A stretch of DNA of 59,553 nt from Exilibacterium sp. (GCA_028280195.1 JANQMH010000001.1:1-59553), one strand, 5' to 3'; positions 28,919 to 36,740 are shown, counted from the stretch's first letter. Notes: generated from the letters alone by a model not told the origin. Numbers and translations: made by a program.

Positions 28919-29809
28919 ATGCCAGCCATCTATTGGAGCCCTAACGTTGTAGCAAACCATGGTGTTTTACCCCTTGGTAATGCAAACGGAATAGGGATTG
29001 TAGAATCTCCTCAAGGGCCACATCATATCCCCAATTTCCAAGATCGAGTGAGGCAAGATTTAGAAAGTATTAATGCCTTACCGAGTGGCGCGAATCTGAT
29101 CAATAATATTATGAATGCCATTCCTGGGCGGCGGGTTGCTATTCGTCCTCCTCGGACGTGAAATAACGGGGGTTGGGGCAAAAATGAATGTGTCTGCTTG
29201 TGGGGGGATGCTGGTCGAACTGTAGCTGCGGCTGCTATCGGCAACGGTAGAAGTAATCAAGTGATAAATGCGTTGAAGGTTAAAATGAATGGGACAGGGC
29301 ATCATGGTGATTACGATTGGTTGCGAACCCAGTTGAGGCAAGTTCCTAGGTATCGTTTGCAAGGGGCCGTGGCTGTTGCCCCGAATAATATTCCGCTTTT
29401 AGATATCGATGTTGAGCGTTGGTTAGACTATTCCCGGCCTTTGTACCATGGTGTCGCGCCTGCAGACTTGCCGGATATTAAAAATGCAATTATGGTTTTT
29501 CTTTCGACGGGAGTTGGACCACCTCTTCAGCGCTCTGCCGGTAGCCATAGCCAAGTTTATTATGATCCTCGTAAGAATTTTAATTCCCTTGGAATACGTC
29601 CTGCATTTATTGGTCTAGCACATGAACTTATACATCACTACTACAATATGCAGGGTGCGCAGTTGAGTCACAGCGAAGATTCGAATCATTTTTCAACCGT
29701 TTTATATGAATACATATGTGTTGGCCTTGGGCCATGGGCCGGTGCTGTTATCAGTGAAAATACTATCCGAAATGATGCGGGGGTTGTTGCGAGAACTCAA
29801 TATGCTTAG
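28919..29809 (+). pseudogene. M91-type zinc metallopeptidase effector with in-frame TGA
   Basis: One continuous frame of 296 codons is interrupted by a single TGA at 29159-29161. The N-terminal part (81 codons, with GAAGGAG before the ATG) contains FQDRVRQDLESINALPSG. After the TGA come NNGGWGKN and, at codons 235-239, HELIH in FIGLAHELIHHYYNMQG, with a third zinc-ligand candidate Glu264 in YEYICVGLGPWAG and SENTIRNDAG near the end. This is the layout of peptidase family M91 (NleD/HopH1-type effectors): HExxH, then E-x-x-x-VGxG-P-x-A, then SENxIR. There is no signal peptide. The TGA may be a recent nonsense mutation, a sequencing error or, less likely, a readthrough site; a restart at 29198 is conceivable but leaves the domain incomplete. 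Confidence 0.7.
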
Positions 29810-29819
29810 GTATTAACCT

Positions 29820-29905
29820 AGGGCCTGTCTACACTAATTTTGGTAGAATTGCCGCCTATGGAAATTACAAAAGCGCAATTCAGAATCATTGATCACCTAC
29901 TGTAG
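29820..29905 (+). mobile_element. IS5/IS427-group left end fragment
   Basis: AGGGCCTGTCTACACTAA begins an inverted-repeat-like terminus similar to the one at 59361. At 29858 a transposase start follows, MEITKAQFRIIDHLL, the usual N-terminus of this group, and is cut off by a stop where the deamidase-like duplicate begins at about 29901. With the internal fragment at 28491 it shows the same IS group hit this region and was broken up. Confidence 0.7.
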
Positions 29906-30050
29906 GGGGCGGGGATGTGAATACAGCAATAGATTAGGAAATCCGCCAGCGGCAAGTATCCTCGTTATATTTGCTCACCCTGGAAATCATGACAATGGCT
30001 ATGCACAATCTATTGCAACAATTGTGGCTTCAGGCATCCCGGCCAATAAT
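29901..30050 (+). pseudogene. Fragment duplicate of the deamidase-like gene
   Basis: This segment is about 95 percent identical to 31194-31346, the second half of the intact gene at 30916. It has a small deletion (ATAGATTAGG for ATAGCTAGATTAGG) that destroys the frame, and lacks the half that would carry the candidate catalytic cysteine. Downstream similarity ends after CCAATAAT. Confidence 0.85.
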
Positions 30051-30371
30051 ACGGCTGTTGTAAAACATCGATATGTAATTCAGCATATGAAAAAGTGTCT
30101 ATCACCGTAAGAGGTGAAAAGGTAATAAGGACCGTCAAACACTATTAAGCCAAAAGTTATCCCTTCACTAGTGTGCCCATCCATACTCACCGTAAGCACT
30201 CTCGGCTGCCAATAATCAGGCTCAATACAGTGACTTACTGACACCGTTTCTACTGCATTCTGGCGAATGTTTTTGGCTTGTATTAGCTGGAGCTGGCATC
30301 TCCACAAGCCCGATTAAACCAGACGGTAGGGCATGGTCAAAAGCCAAGATAAGCAGTGTTTGGTGATTCAT
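30051..30371 (-). other. Region with an unrecognised minus-strand ORF
   Basis: A 75-codon frame on the minus strand (30307 to 30080) reads IEPDYWQPRVLTVSMDGH and GITFGLIVFDGPYYLF. It looks protein-like and may be a remnant of a transposase or of another cassette gene, but I do not recognise it. The rest of the segment holds nothing clear. Confidence 0.25.
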
Positions 30372-30535
30372 ATTCTTCTACGGCCTAGGCTCAGAAAAAA
30401 GCAGAGATTGGCAGATTATGCATGCTAAATGGCATTTTAGTCACTAATGAAATTTTTAACGGGCCAGTATAGTGGCCACTCATTTCATCGATCGGAGATA
30501 ATCCTCTGACTACGATTAACAAAGCTATTTTAGCA
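30372..30535 (+). repeat. Direct repeat copy 2 (upstream and start of monooxygenase gene)
   Basis: Second copy of the 164-bp repeat at 28287-28450. Here the presumed start codon position reads ACG (30511-30513) and the following codons ATTAACAAAGCTATTTTAGCA are without the TAA found in copy 1. Confidence 0.9.
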
Positions 30536-30740
30536 ATCAAGAAGCCACGACTATCACATGGTATGCCTTTAAATTAGGTGGCACCGTTTCGGCATTTTTT
30601 ATACCTTTGCCGGCGATGCAGGCCGCCAAGCCCATTTAAACGGTGATATTGCTAAGGCCTTACTTGGTAAAGCCGATGAGTGGTTGACGCAAGCACCGGA
30701 TATCATGATGGCCGATGCACTAGCAGTTAAACCGCCCTAA
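30511..30740 (+). pseudogene. ABM (antibiotic biosynthesis monooxygenase-like) gene, copy 2
   Basis: The start codon is mutated to ACG and about 25-30 codons are missing after the first ten. ITWYAFKLGGTVSAFF is then read in one frame and YTFAGDAGRQAHLNGDIAK, ALLGKADEWLTQAPDI in another, which together match the C-terminal half of small ABM-domain monooxygenases up to the natural stop at 30738. It is a frameshifted pseudogene. The attC-like site 2 follows 40 bp later. Confidence 0.65.
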
Positions 30741-30779
30741 TTCAGGCAGCGTAGTCCTTACGTACGGCGGTAGGTCGCC

Positions 30780-30857
30780 GCCATAAGCAGGGCAGCCAGC
30801 GGGCAGCTATTCCGCCGCTTCGTGGCTCCATAGCTGCCCCTGATACCGGCGTTATGC
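30780..30857 (+). other. attC-like recombination site 2 (78 bp)
   Basis: It begins GCCATAAG and ends GTTATGC (core R' form). Inside, GGGCAGCTAT pairs with ATAGCTGCCC around a GCTTCG apex, giving a long imperfect hairpin; outer arms GCCATAAGCAGGG and ACCGGCGTTATGC also pair partly. Length is 78 bp, as in site 1. The next gene downstream ends near GCATAAC, the complement of this GTTATGC, as expected of a cassette inserted here. Confidence 0.55.
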
Positions 30858-30915
30858 TGCAAACCGAGAAATGAAAAATTTATTTCTTTTACTTCATTGA
30901 AAGAGGACATTGATT

Positions 30916-31416
30916 ATGCCTATCTACAACCACAATGGACAGCTTGGACAGCCAATAAATATTTCAACTTTTGTAAGACATGCGCAGAATGCTGTTGCAC
31001 CAAGTGGCCCATTACCTAATTTGGGTGGGGTTAGTACGAACTTAGGTGTGAACGCTGCCGCTTTAAATAACATTGGTCCGGTTGATCAAATAACGAAAGC
31101 GTATGGCCTACTTACTTGTGCATCTGTCATTTATTTATCAACAAGCCCTGCTGCTGTTGCTGGAGCATGGGTGCATCATGCTAACGCAGGGCATGTAGGG
31201 GGCGGGGATGTGAATACGGCAATAGCTAGATTAGGAAACCCGCCAGCGGCAAGTATCCTCGTTATATTTGCTCACCCTGGAAATCATGACAATGGCTACG
31301 CACAATCTATTGCAACAATTGTGGCTTCAGGCATCCTGGCCAATAATGTTGTTGAGATACCAAATCTTCTTATTCCGCAGTTTGGTATAAATAATCTAGG
31401 ATGTATAGGTTGCTGA
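30916..31416 (+). CDS. Small Cys/His protein resembling CheD/CNF/NTAN-type deamidases (candidate toxin)
   Basis: A 166-residue soluble protein with no signal peptide; AGAGG lies ahead of ATG 30916. Residues 1-55 are low in charge and rich in Asn, Gly and Pro, like secreted-effector N-termini. The core GLLTCASVIYLS (Cys68) followed about 19 residues later by GAWVHHANAGHV (His87, His88) has the spacing and context of the Cys-His pair of CheD, CNF1/BLF1 and NTAN1 glutamine/asparagine deamidases. FAHPGNHDN follows and the protein ends LGCIGC. This relation is my inference from pattern, not a recognised family match. The gene lies between an attC-like core GTTATGC and a GCATAAC box, like a gene cassette. 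A broken duplicate is at 29901. No obvious immunity gene is adjacent. Confidence 0.55.
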   Translation: MPIYNHNGQLGQPINISTFVRHAQNAVAPSGPLPNLGGVSTNLGVNAAALNNIGPVDQITKAYGLLTCASVIYLSTSPAAVAGAWVHHANAGHVGGGDVNTAIARLGNPPAASILVIFAHPGNHDNGYAQSIATIVASGILANNVVEIPNLLIPQFGINNLGCIGC

Positions 31417-31434
31417 AGGTTTGTTATTTGCCAT

Positions 31435-31481
31435 GCATAACTGACCGCCTGCCTGACATGGGGTCGGAAAACCGGTTATCG
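31435..31481 (+). other. Possible degraded attC-like site 3
   Basis: GCATAAC at 31435-31441 is the complement of the GTTATGC at the end of site 2, so it could be the R'' box of the cassette with the deamidase-like gene. A GGTTATCG core occurs 40 bp later, but the sequence between is too short and pairs poorly. If real, it has been truncated by the joining of the MobC segment. Confidence 0.25.
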
Positions 31482-31521
31482 AACCCCCGATTTATCTTTC
31501 TAAAGTATTAGGAGGTTTTTT

Positions 31522-31741
31522 ATGCAAAAATCAAATGGTGCCCGGTTCAGGTCCTGAATCAAACCGGGACAGCCAATTTTTGGCGGAATGGGTGAGGAAT
31601 AGCAAGGGGCTTTCAGGGGGCCCCGGTGACATTCCAGATGGTACAGGTTTTGATCAACTTTTCACCGCTTTGGCCGAATGGAACGACTATCTTGAGAACC
31701 ATGTGCTCTATTACCGGGACGGTGAACACGGAGGGGTCTGA
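31522..31741 (+). pseudogene. Small mobilization-module protein, frameshifted near its start
   Basis: A near-perfect AGGAGGT ends five bases before ATG 31522, but that frame stops after 11 codons. The frame beginning at 31535 gives 68 residues (SQFLAEWVRNSKGLSGGPG, FTALAEWNDYLENHVLYY) up to the stop 3 bp before the mobC-like gene. Removing one A from the run of five at 31526-31530 would join the ribosome-binding site to this frame, so a 1-base frameshift is likely. A similar small gene often precedes mobC in mobilizable elements. Confidence 0.5.
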
Positions 31742-31744
31742 GCT

Positions 31745-32152
31745 ATGAGGATTGCGGCCCTATTCAAAAAAGCGTCGATTGAAACGCCAGCCAAGCCTGA
31801 GAAAAAGAAAAAGCCTGCGCCGTTTTCGCTGCGGCTTACCGAGGAACGGGCCTTCCTTGAGGAGCGGGCCGGGAATATGCCTCTCGGGGCGTATATCCGC
31901 CGGGAACTGCTCGGTGATCATGTCTGTAAACGCCGCGCTGTCAGAAAGCCTGCCCTGAGCGATGAACAATATGCCGCCCTGCTGGCGGCCGTGGGCACTT
32001 CTCGCCTGTCGTCAAATCTCAACCAACTAGCCCATCACGCCAATACGGGCGCACTGGATGTCTCGCCGGAGACCGAGTGGCAGTTACAGGAGGCTTACGC
32101 CGCTGTGCTAGCCATGCGTAGGGCGCTATTCGAGAGGAAATTGCGGCAATAG
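31745..32152 (+). CDS. MobC-like plasmid mobilization relaxosome protein
   Basis: A 135-residue protein with a lysine-rich N-terminus and the segment APFSLRLTEERAFLEERAG, then MPLGAYIRRELL, and SRLSSNLNQLAHHANTGAL. This is the pattern of MobC relaxosome proteins, which help the relaxase open DNA at oriT. GGAGGGG lies before the ATG. The relaxase gene that normally follows is absent; a toxin gene on the opposite strand takes its place, so this is a remnant of a mobilizable element. Confidence 0.75.
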   Translation: MRIAALFKKASIETPAKPEKKKKPAPFSLRLTEERAFLEERAGNMPLGAYIRRELLGDHVCKRRAVRKPALSDEQYAALLAAVGTSRLSSNLNQLAHHANTGALDVSPETEWQLQEAYAAVLAMRRALFERKLRQ

Positions 32153-32183
32153 ACAATGTGCAGTAAATAACGTTACTTTGTTT

Positions 32184-32687
32184 TTACCGCTCACGGTCTT
32201 TATCTTGGGGTTTGGAAGGCTTCTTCTTTTTCCGCTCACGCATTTGTTTGAGCAGAGCTTCATCATCCCGGCTGACGATATCGATTTGCCGCTTGCGGGC
32301 ATTATCGCGGAATTGCCCTATGGCCGCGTTGATCAAACCGTGAGGCAGATAACCATAGGCAAACTGGCCCGATTGTGTTTTGCGCACATCAGGGCCTTTC
32401 CAGGTAAAGCGGTTAACCTCGTTGGTGATAATCCATGATTGCTCATCATCCAGCTTTAACCGCTGCTTGGTCGCCAATGGAATTTCTTTAGCCTGCTCCG
32501 GGTTGCTCGGCGGTGTGTGGGTAATGGGGCAAATGAAAACTTCGGTTTCATCAAACTCATTTTGCCGTTTGTGGACAATCAGGCAGGGCCGGGCCTTGCG
32601 CCCTTCTTCCTGTCCCTGCCGCTGTTCATCCCGCCACAGACACATATGGCGGATCACCAGGCCGATTTCCGGGGTATCCATTGTCAT
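32184..32687 (-). CDS. PemK/MazF-like toxin of a toxin-antitoxin pair
   Basis: A 167-residue protein; EEGRKARPCLIVHKRQ, then VFICPITHTPP and LDDEQSWIITNEVNRFTW resemble the strand core of PemK/MazF-like endoribonucleases, where the R/K-PC-V/I and ICPIT segments form the active-site face. It is longer than classical PemK by a lysine-rich C-terminal tail. Its start lies 15 bp after the antitoxin stop, the usual antitoxin-first order. The likely role is mRNA cleavage when the antitoxin is lost; this has not been shown for this branch. Confidence 0.6.
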   Translation of the reverse strand: MTMDTPEIGLVIRHMCLWRDEQRQGQEEGRKARPCLIVHKRQNEFDETEVFICPITHTPPSNPEQAKEIPLATKQRLKLDDEQSWIITNEVNRFTWKGPDVRKTQSGQFAYGYLPHGLINAAIGQFRDNARKRQIDIVSRDDEALLKQMRERKKKKPSKPQDKDRER

Positions 32688-32702
32688 GAGGGGTAGATCA
32701 CT

Positions 32703-32957
32703 TTACTGGATTTCGCCGTCGTATTTGCGGGCTTCTTCTGGAATGGCCACTGTGCCCAATTCGTCAATAACCTCGCCGGGGAGTTCATGCGCATAAAAGG
32801 CTTTCTGGTCAAGTTGGCGCAGGCGCTTATATTCATCAGCTGAAATGAGTGCCAGATCATCCCGGCCATGATTGGTAATGATGACAGCGCCCTTATGGGC
32901 TTCTGTACGGTAACGGCCAAACTCCTTTTGGAATTCGCCGGAGGTGATTTTCTGCAT
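32703..32957 (-). CDS. Phd/YefM-like antitoxin
   Basis: An 84-residue protein starting MQKITSGEFQKEFGRYRTEA, followed by AVIITNHGRDDLALISADEYKRL. This is the DNA-binding N-terminal part of Phd/YefM antitoxins, with a C-terminal toxin-binding tail. ATG 32957 is the natural start for the family although the frame is open further up. Pairing of a Phd-type antitoxin with a PemK-like toxin is less common than with Doc or RelE/YoeB toxins. It probably represses its own operon. Confidence 0.75.
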   Translation of the reverse strand: MQKITSGEFQKEFGRYRTEAHKGAVIITNHGRDDLALISADEYKRLRQLDQKAFYAHELPGEVIDELGTVAIPEEARKYDGEIQ

Positions 32958-33060
32958 GGCGCAATCTCCCAAACTAGTGACACATAAATGCCAGTTTACA
33001 CGGAAAATGCGGGTTTTACAAAAAATATGCATTTTACGGATATTCGGCTGGCTAAACACT

Positions 33061-33345
33061 GTTTTTGGTGAGCGCTGCGCTGTAGGGCTGCTTTTAATAA
33101 GACACTGCCGTCAGGCAATCCACAAGGGCGGGGCGGCGTAAGCCGGGCAAGTGTCGCGTAGGGCATGGCTGGAGCCGTAAGGCTCCCTCCGGTGAATGGT
33201 TAGACGTTCACTGGCAGATTGAGGCTCAATGCCGTAAATTCAGAGATTACAATTGACTGTGATCTCGATTTTCGCGGTGACTTTAGGGTAGTGTTTAAAC
33301 CAATTGCACTGGGCCTCTCAAGGAATCTCAATAGTCATGAGGCAT
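33061..33345. other. Non-coding stretch with a weak attC-like hairpin
   Basis: No gene is seen. GTTAGAC at 33199-33205 fits an attC R' core, preceded by the hairpin GGAGCC/GGCTCC at 33170-33186 and by GGCGTAAGCCGGG near 33134, which recalls the left arm of site 2. The complementarity is weak, so this is only a possible third or fourth attC-like site. Confidence 0.25.
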
Positions 33346-33681
33346 CTAAAGGGGGCAATCTTCAAAGAGCTCCTCAAGAGCTTTAGTTTTTAATTGAATA
33401 GCCGCTTCACTCTTGCTCATATTTTTAGGTGCTGTATTTAGAGCTTTTTTCAACCCTCTCCGAAACTGCAATAGTAAAGTATGCATAACCAAGATGGCTT
33501 TTAAAGGTATCTTTCTTAATGCCCCTAAAATTTTTTTCCTATCAATAAGTATTTTTTGAATCGCCTCCACAGGGTATGGACTATTGATTTCTCGGTAGTA
33601 AGCATAATCAAGTTCACCTTGTATGGCTTGCGGAGTAGCTCCGAACCGGGCGGCGGCCAAGTTAAGGCGGGAATTGGGCAA
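33346..33681 (-). CDS. Hypothetical protein
   Basis: A 111-residue predicted helical protein beginning LNLAAARFGATPQAIQGEL with the later segment AILVMHTLLLQFRRGLKKAL and an acidic end. I do not recognise it. It is AT-rich like the rest of the island and could be the remnant of a larger gene, since related-looking minus-strand coding continues upstream in another frame as far as 33856. No good ribosome-binding site is seen. Confidence 0.3.
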   Translation of the reverse strand: MPNSRLNLAAARFGATPQAIQGELDYAYYREINSPYPVEAIQKILIDRKKILGALRKIPLKAILVMHTLLLQFRRGLKKALNTAPKNMSKSEAAIQLKTKALEELFEDCPL

Positions 33682-33932
33682 TATTTAAAAAGCGCTGAGT
33701 GCTATTGGTTGCGGTGTGTCGTGTGAGAGCTGCTCGTGTTGCGACACTTGCACCGAATAGGGCTGCGGCAGGCAAATTACAGTTGCTTCCCTGCCGCAAC
33801 GATTCCAACTGAATTACAACGATAAGGAAGGGGTCAACAAGAATCTCCATTGACACTCTGTTGACACTTTAGGGACTTGTCGCCTTTGTGGATTTTAGCG
33901 AAGTTTTAAAGATTTGATTTTAAGGAATTTTT

Positions 33933-34008
<76 letters not shown>

Positions 34009-34091
34009 AGGGTACACCAGCAGCCGCGAGCGGCGGCTGAGAAGGCGCGTATTAAAACCGCTGGAGGGCCCCCGAGTCAAGGCTGACGGGC

Positions 34092-34364
34092 TTATTTTTC
34101 CGGTGGCACATAGCCCTCCGCGGCGTCGTAATCCTGCCCCGACAAAAACTTCTCCATCTGCTCGCTGAGATAGGTGCGGGCGGTCATATCCATCATATTG
34201 AGGTGCTTTTCGTTGATCAGCATGGTTTGGTGGCTCATCCACTCCTGCCAGGCCTGTCTGGAGACGTTTTCGAAGATATCCATGCCCTTGGCGCCGGGGT
34301 AAGGCGGGGCATCGAGGCCGTCCATCTGCTGTTGGTACTTGCGGCAAAAAACTGTACGGGCCAT
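34092..34364 (-). CDS. yggX: YggX iron-trafficking/oxidative damage protection protein
   Basis: A 90-residue protein starting [17 protein letters not shown], with [32 protein letters not shown] and MEKFLSG, the standard YggX sequence. It protects iron-sulfur clusters and is thought to handle Fe(II) in the cytoplasm; Cys7 is the functional cysteine. ATG 34364 is used since the protein family starts there. It follows mutY by 62 bp on the same strand, a conserved pair. Confidence 0.95.
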   Translation of the reverse strand: MARTVFCRKYQQQMDGLDAPPYPGAKGMDIFENVSRQAWQEWMSHQTMLINEKHLNMMDMTARTYLSEQMEKFLSGQDYDAAEGYVPPEK

Positions 34365-34426
34365 GGGGAATACCTCTGTGATAGATGACTGGTTTGCGGC
34401 TGGCCGATAAGTCATTGTCGCCGAAT

Positions 34427-35494
34427 TCAGGCAATCGGCTCCAACTCGGCGAGTTTTTCCAGCAGGCGCTTGACCGGCGCGGCCAGACCCAGCGCCTGGG
34501 GCTGCCGCACGTTATACCAGAGCGCCTGGCCGGCCGCCATCACCCGCTCGGGTTCGCGCTGCAGCTGCAACAGCACCGGCGTGATATCCAGGTGAAAATG
34601 GCTGAAGGTGTGGCGGTAGCTGTCCCACCGTTCCGTTTCGGCACACTGCAGCCCCTGGGCCAGGCAGTACTGTTCGGTACTCTGCTCCGCGCCCAGCTCC
34701 GGAAAACTCCACAACCCGCCCCAGATTCCCTGCGGCGGGCGCTGCTGCAGCAGCATTTCGCCGGCGGGATTGCGCAGCATCAGCATCTGTACCTGCCTGA
34801 CCGGCAGCGCCTTTTTGGGCTTTTTACCCGGGTAATCGGTCGGTTTGCCGCGGGCAAAGCCGGCACAGGCGGTATTGAGTGGGCAGATACCGCAGGCCGG
34901 CTTGCCGCGGGTGCAGATTGTGGCGCCGAGATCCATCATCGCCTGGGTGTAGTCGCCGTTGCGCCGCTGCGGCGTGTAGGTCTCGGCGTGGTGCCAGAGC
35001 TGTTTGAGCACATCGCTTTTGCCCGGCCAGCCGGAAACTGCGTGAAATCGCGCCAGTACCCGTTTAACATTGCCGTCCAGGATGGCCGTCGCCCCGCCAT
35101 AGGCGATACTGCAGATGGCGCCGGCGGTGGAGCGGCCGATACCGGGCAGTTCGCTGAGCTGTTGCACCGTGCGCGGGAATTCAGCGTCGAACTCGGCGGC
35201 GACGATCCTGGCGCATTTGTGCAGATTGCGCGCGCGGGCGTAATAGCCGAGGCCGGTCCAGAGGTGCAGTACCTCGTCTACCGGCGCTGCCGCCAGATCG
35301 CTCACTGTCGGGAAGCTCTGCATAAACCGATTGAAGTAGGGAATGACGGTGCTGACCTGGGTCTGTTGCAGCATGATTTCCGAAACCCAGACCCGGTAGG
35401 CGCTGATATCCTGCTGCCAGGGCAGGTTTTTGCGCCCGTGGCGGTCAAACCAGTCCAATACGGCTGCGGAGAATTCTTCTGGGCTCAACTTCAT
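34427..35494 (-). CDS. mutY: A/G-specific adenine DNA glycosylase
   Basis: A 355-residue MutY. The helix-hairpin-helix and active site lie in [18 protein letters not shown] and [27 protein letters not shown] is the catalytic-glutamate helix. The iron-sulfur cluster cysteines are [17 protein letters not shown] (C-x6-C-x2-C-x5-C). The C-terminal NUDIX-like domain that reads 8-oxoguanine is complete ([21 protein letters not shown]). It removes adenine misinserted opposite 8-oxoG. Confidence 0.96.
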   Translation of the reverse strand: MKLSPEEFSAAVLDWFDRHGRKNLPWQQDISAYRVWVSEIMLQQTQVSTVIPYFNRFMQSFPTVSDLAAAPVDEVLHLWTGLGYYARARNLHKCARIVAAEFDAEFPRTVQQLSELPGIGRSTAGAICSIAYGGATAILDGNVKRVLARFHAVSGWPGKSDVLKQLWHHAETYTPQRRNGDYTQAMMDLGATICTRGKPACGICPLNTACAGFARGKPTDYPGKKPKKALPVRQVQMLMLRNPAGEMLLQQRPPQGIWGGLWSFPELGAEQSTEQYCLAQGLQCAETERWDSYRHTFSHFHLDITPVLLQLQREPERVMAAGQALWYNVRQPQALGLAAPVKRLLEKLAELEPIA

Positions 35495-35606
35495 TGACCT
35501 GATGGCAAAACCTTTGGGGCGAATAAAAACCGGCGGCCGCCATTGTTGATAGCCGTGTGCTGAAGGTCAAGGGGATAGGCCGGGAGCGATCTAAATATTT
35601 GCATGT

Positions 35607-35630
35607 GAGAATAAGAATATTTATCATTCT
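35607..35630 (+). promoter_or_regulatory. Fur box upstream of the iron-binding protein gene
   Basis: GAGAATAAGAATATTTATCATTCT is an imperfect match to the 19-bp Fur palindrome (GATAATGATAATCATTATC) and lies about 65 bp before the start of the ferric-binding protein gene, where it would block transcription under iron-replete conditions. Confidence 0.65.
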
Positions 35631-35693
35631 TGGCCCCTCCATTGACGTACCGGCGCTGCAGCGAAGGCGCTGATTAAAACAGGATCACTGCAT

Positions 35694-36734
35694 ATGAATA
35701 ACGTGTTCAAATTGTTTTTGCCGGCGGCAGCTGCCGCGCTGCTGGCGGCCTGCAGCGACACAGGCGATGGGCCCGAGTCCGGCGCGGAACCGGCACAGCA
35801 GCCGGTGGTCACCGTCTACTCGTCGCGCAAGGAGCATCTGATCAAGCCGCTGTTCGACCGCTACAGCGAAGACACCGGTGTCGAGGTCCGCTATATCACC
35901 GACGCCGCCGGGCCGCTGCTGGCGCGCCTGCAGGCCGAGGGCGAAACCACGCCCGCGGATATGCTGATGACGGTTGACGCCGGCAATCTCTGGCAGGCCT
36001 CGCAACAGGGGGCATTGCAGCCGGTCGAATCCGCCGCGCTGGACGCCAGTATTCCGCAGCACCTGCGCGCCGCTGACAATACCTGGGTGAGCCTGTCGGT
36101 GCGGGCGCGCACCATCGTCTACTCCACTGAGCGGGTCGACCCGCAACAGCTGTCCACCTACGAGGAACTGGCAGGCGACCAGTGGCAGGGGCGCCTGTGC
36201 CTGCGCACCTCGAAGAAGGTTTACAACCAGTCCCTGGTGGCCACCATGATCAATACCCTGGGTGAGGCGCGCACCGAGGAGATAGTCAGCGGCTGGGTGG
36301 ACAACCTGGCCACGGCCCCCTACCCCAACGACACCACCACCATGGAGGCCATCGTTGCCGGGCAGTGCGATGTGGCGATCGTCAATACCTACTATTTCGG
36401 GCGACTGAAGAAACAGCAGCCGGAATTGCCGCTGGCCCTGTTCTGGCCCAACCAGGGGGACCGCGGAGTGCATATCAATGTGTCGGGCGCCGGTATCACC
36501 CGCCACGCCAAGCAGCCGCAGGAGGCCATCAAGCTGCTGGAGTGGCTGGCGGGGCCCCAGGCCCAGGGCAAGTTTGCCGAACTGAACAAGGAGTATCCGG
36601 CCAACCCTGCCATAGACCCCTCTGCCGAGGTAGCCTCCTGGGGTGAATTCAAAGCCGACGATATCAATGTCGAGGCCGCCGGCCGGCTGCAGGCGGCGGC
36701 GGTCAAACTGATGGATCGCGCCAATTACCGGTAG
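35694..36734 (+). CDS. Fe(3+) ABC transporter substrate-binding lipoprotein (FbpA/FutA-like)
   Basis: A 346-residue extracytoplasmic binding protein with a lipoprotein signal ([11 protein letters not shown]). [20 protein letters not shown] is the family start, and [12 protein letters not shown] carries the paired tyrosines that ligate Fe(III) in FbpA/FutA proteins; [18 protein letters not shown] is also typical. It binds ferric iron in the periplasm for the permease encoded 6 bp downstream. A Fur box precedes it. Confidence 0.9.
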   Translation: MNNVFKLFLPAAAAALLAACSDTGDGPESGAEPAQQPVVTVYSSRKEHLIKPLFDRYSEDTGVEVRYITDAAGPLLARLQAEGETTPADMLMTVDAGNLWQASQQGALQPVESAALDASIPQHLRAADNTWVSLSVRARTIVYSTERVDPQQLSTYEELAGDQWQGRLCLRTSKKVYNQSLVATMINTLGEARTEEIVSGWVDNLATAPYPNDTTTMEAIVAGQCDVAIVNTYYFGRLKKQQPELPLALFWPNQGDRGVHINVSGAGITRHAKQPQEAIKLLEWLAGPQAQGKFAELNKEYPANPAIDPSAEVASWGEFKADDINVEAAGRLQAAAVKLMDRANYR

Positions 36735-36740
36735 CAGGCC

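Larger units (their letters stand above)
27637..33932. mobile_element. Mosaic accessory region (decayed cassette array/genomic island) at tRNA-Phe
   Basis: This segment is plainly richer in A and T than both flanks, with short genes on both strands, pseudogenes, IS fragments and attC-like hairpins. It abuts the 3' end of tRNA-Phe (minus strand), the usual side for integration of islands. No integrase gene is intact in the window and no copy of the tRNA 3' end was found at the left edge, so its boundaries are inferred from composition and content only. Its parts are listed separately. Confidence 0.6.

Noticed and set aside
29159-29161. TGA as a selenocysteine codon
   Set aside because: The position is in the non-catalytic N-terminal part of the M91-type protein, no redox motif surrounds it, and I see no convincing selenocysteine insertion hairpin just after it.
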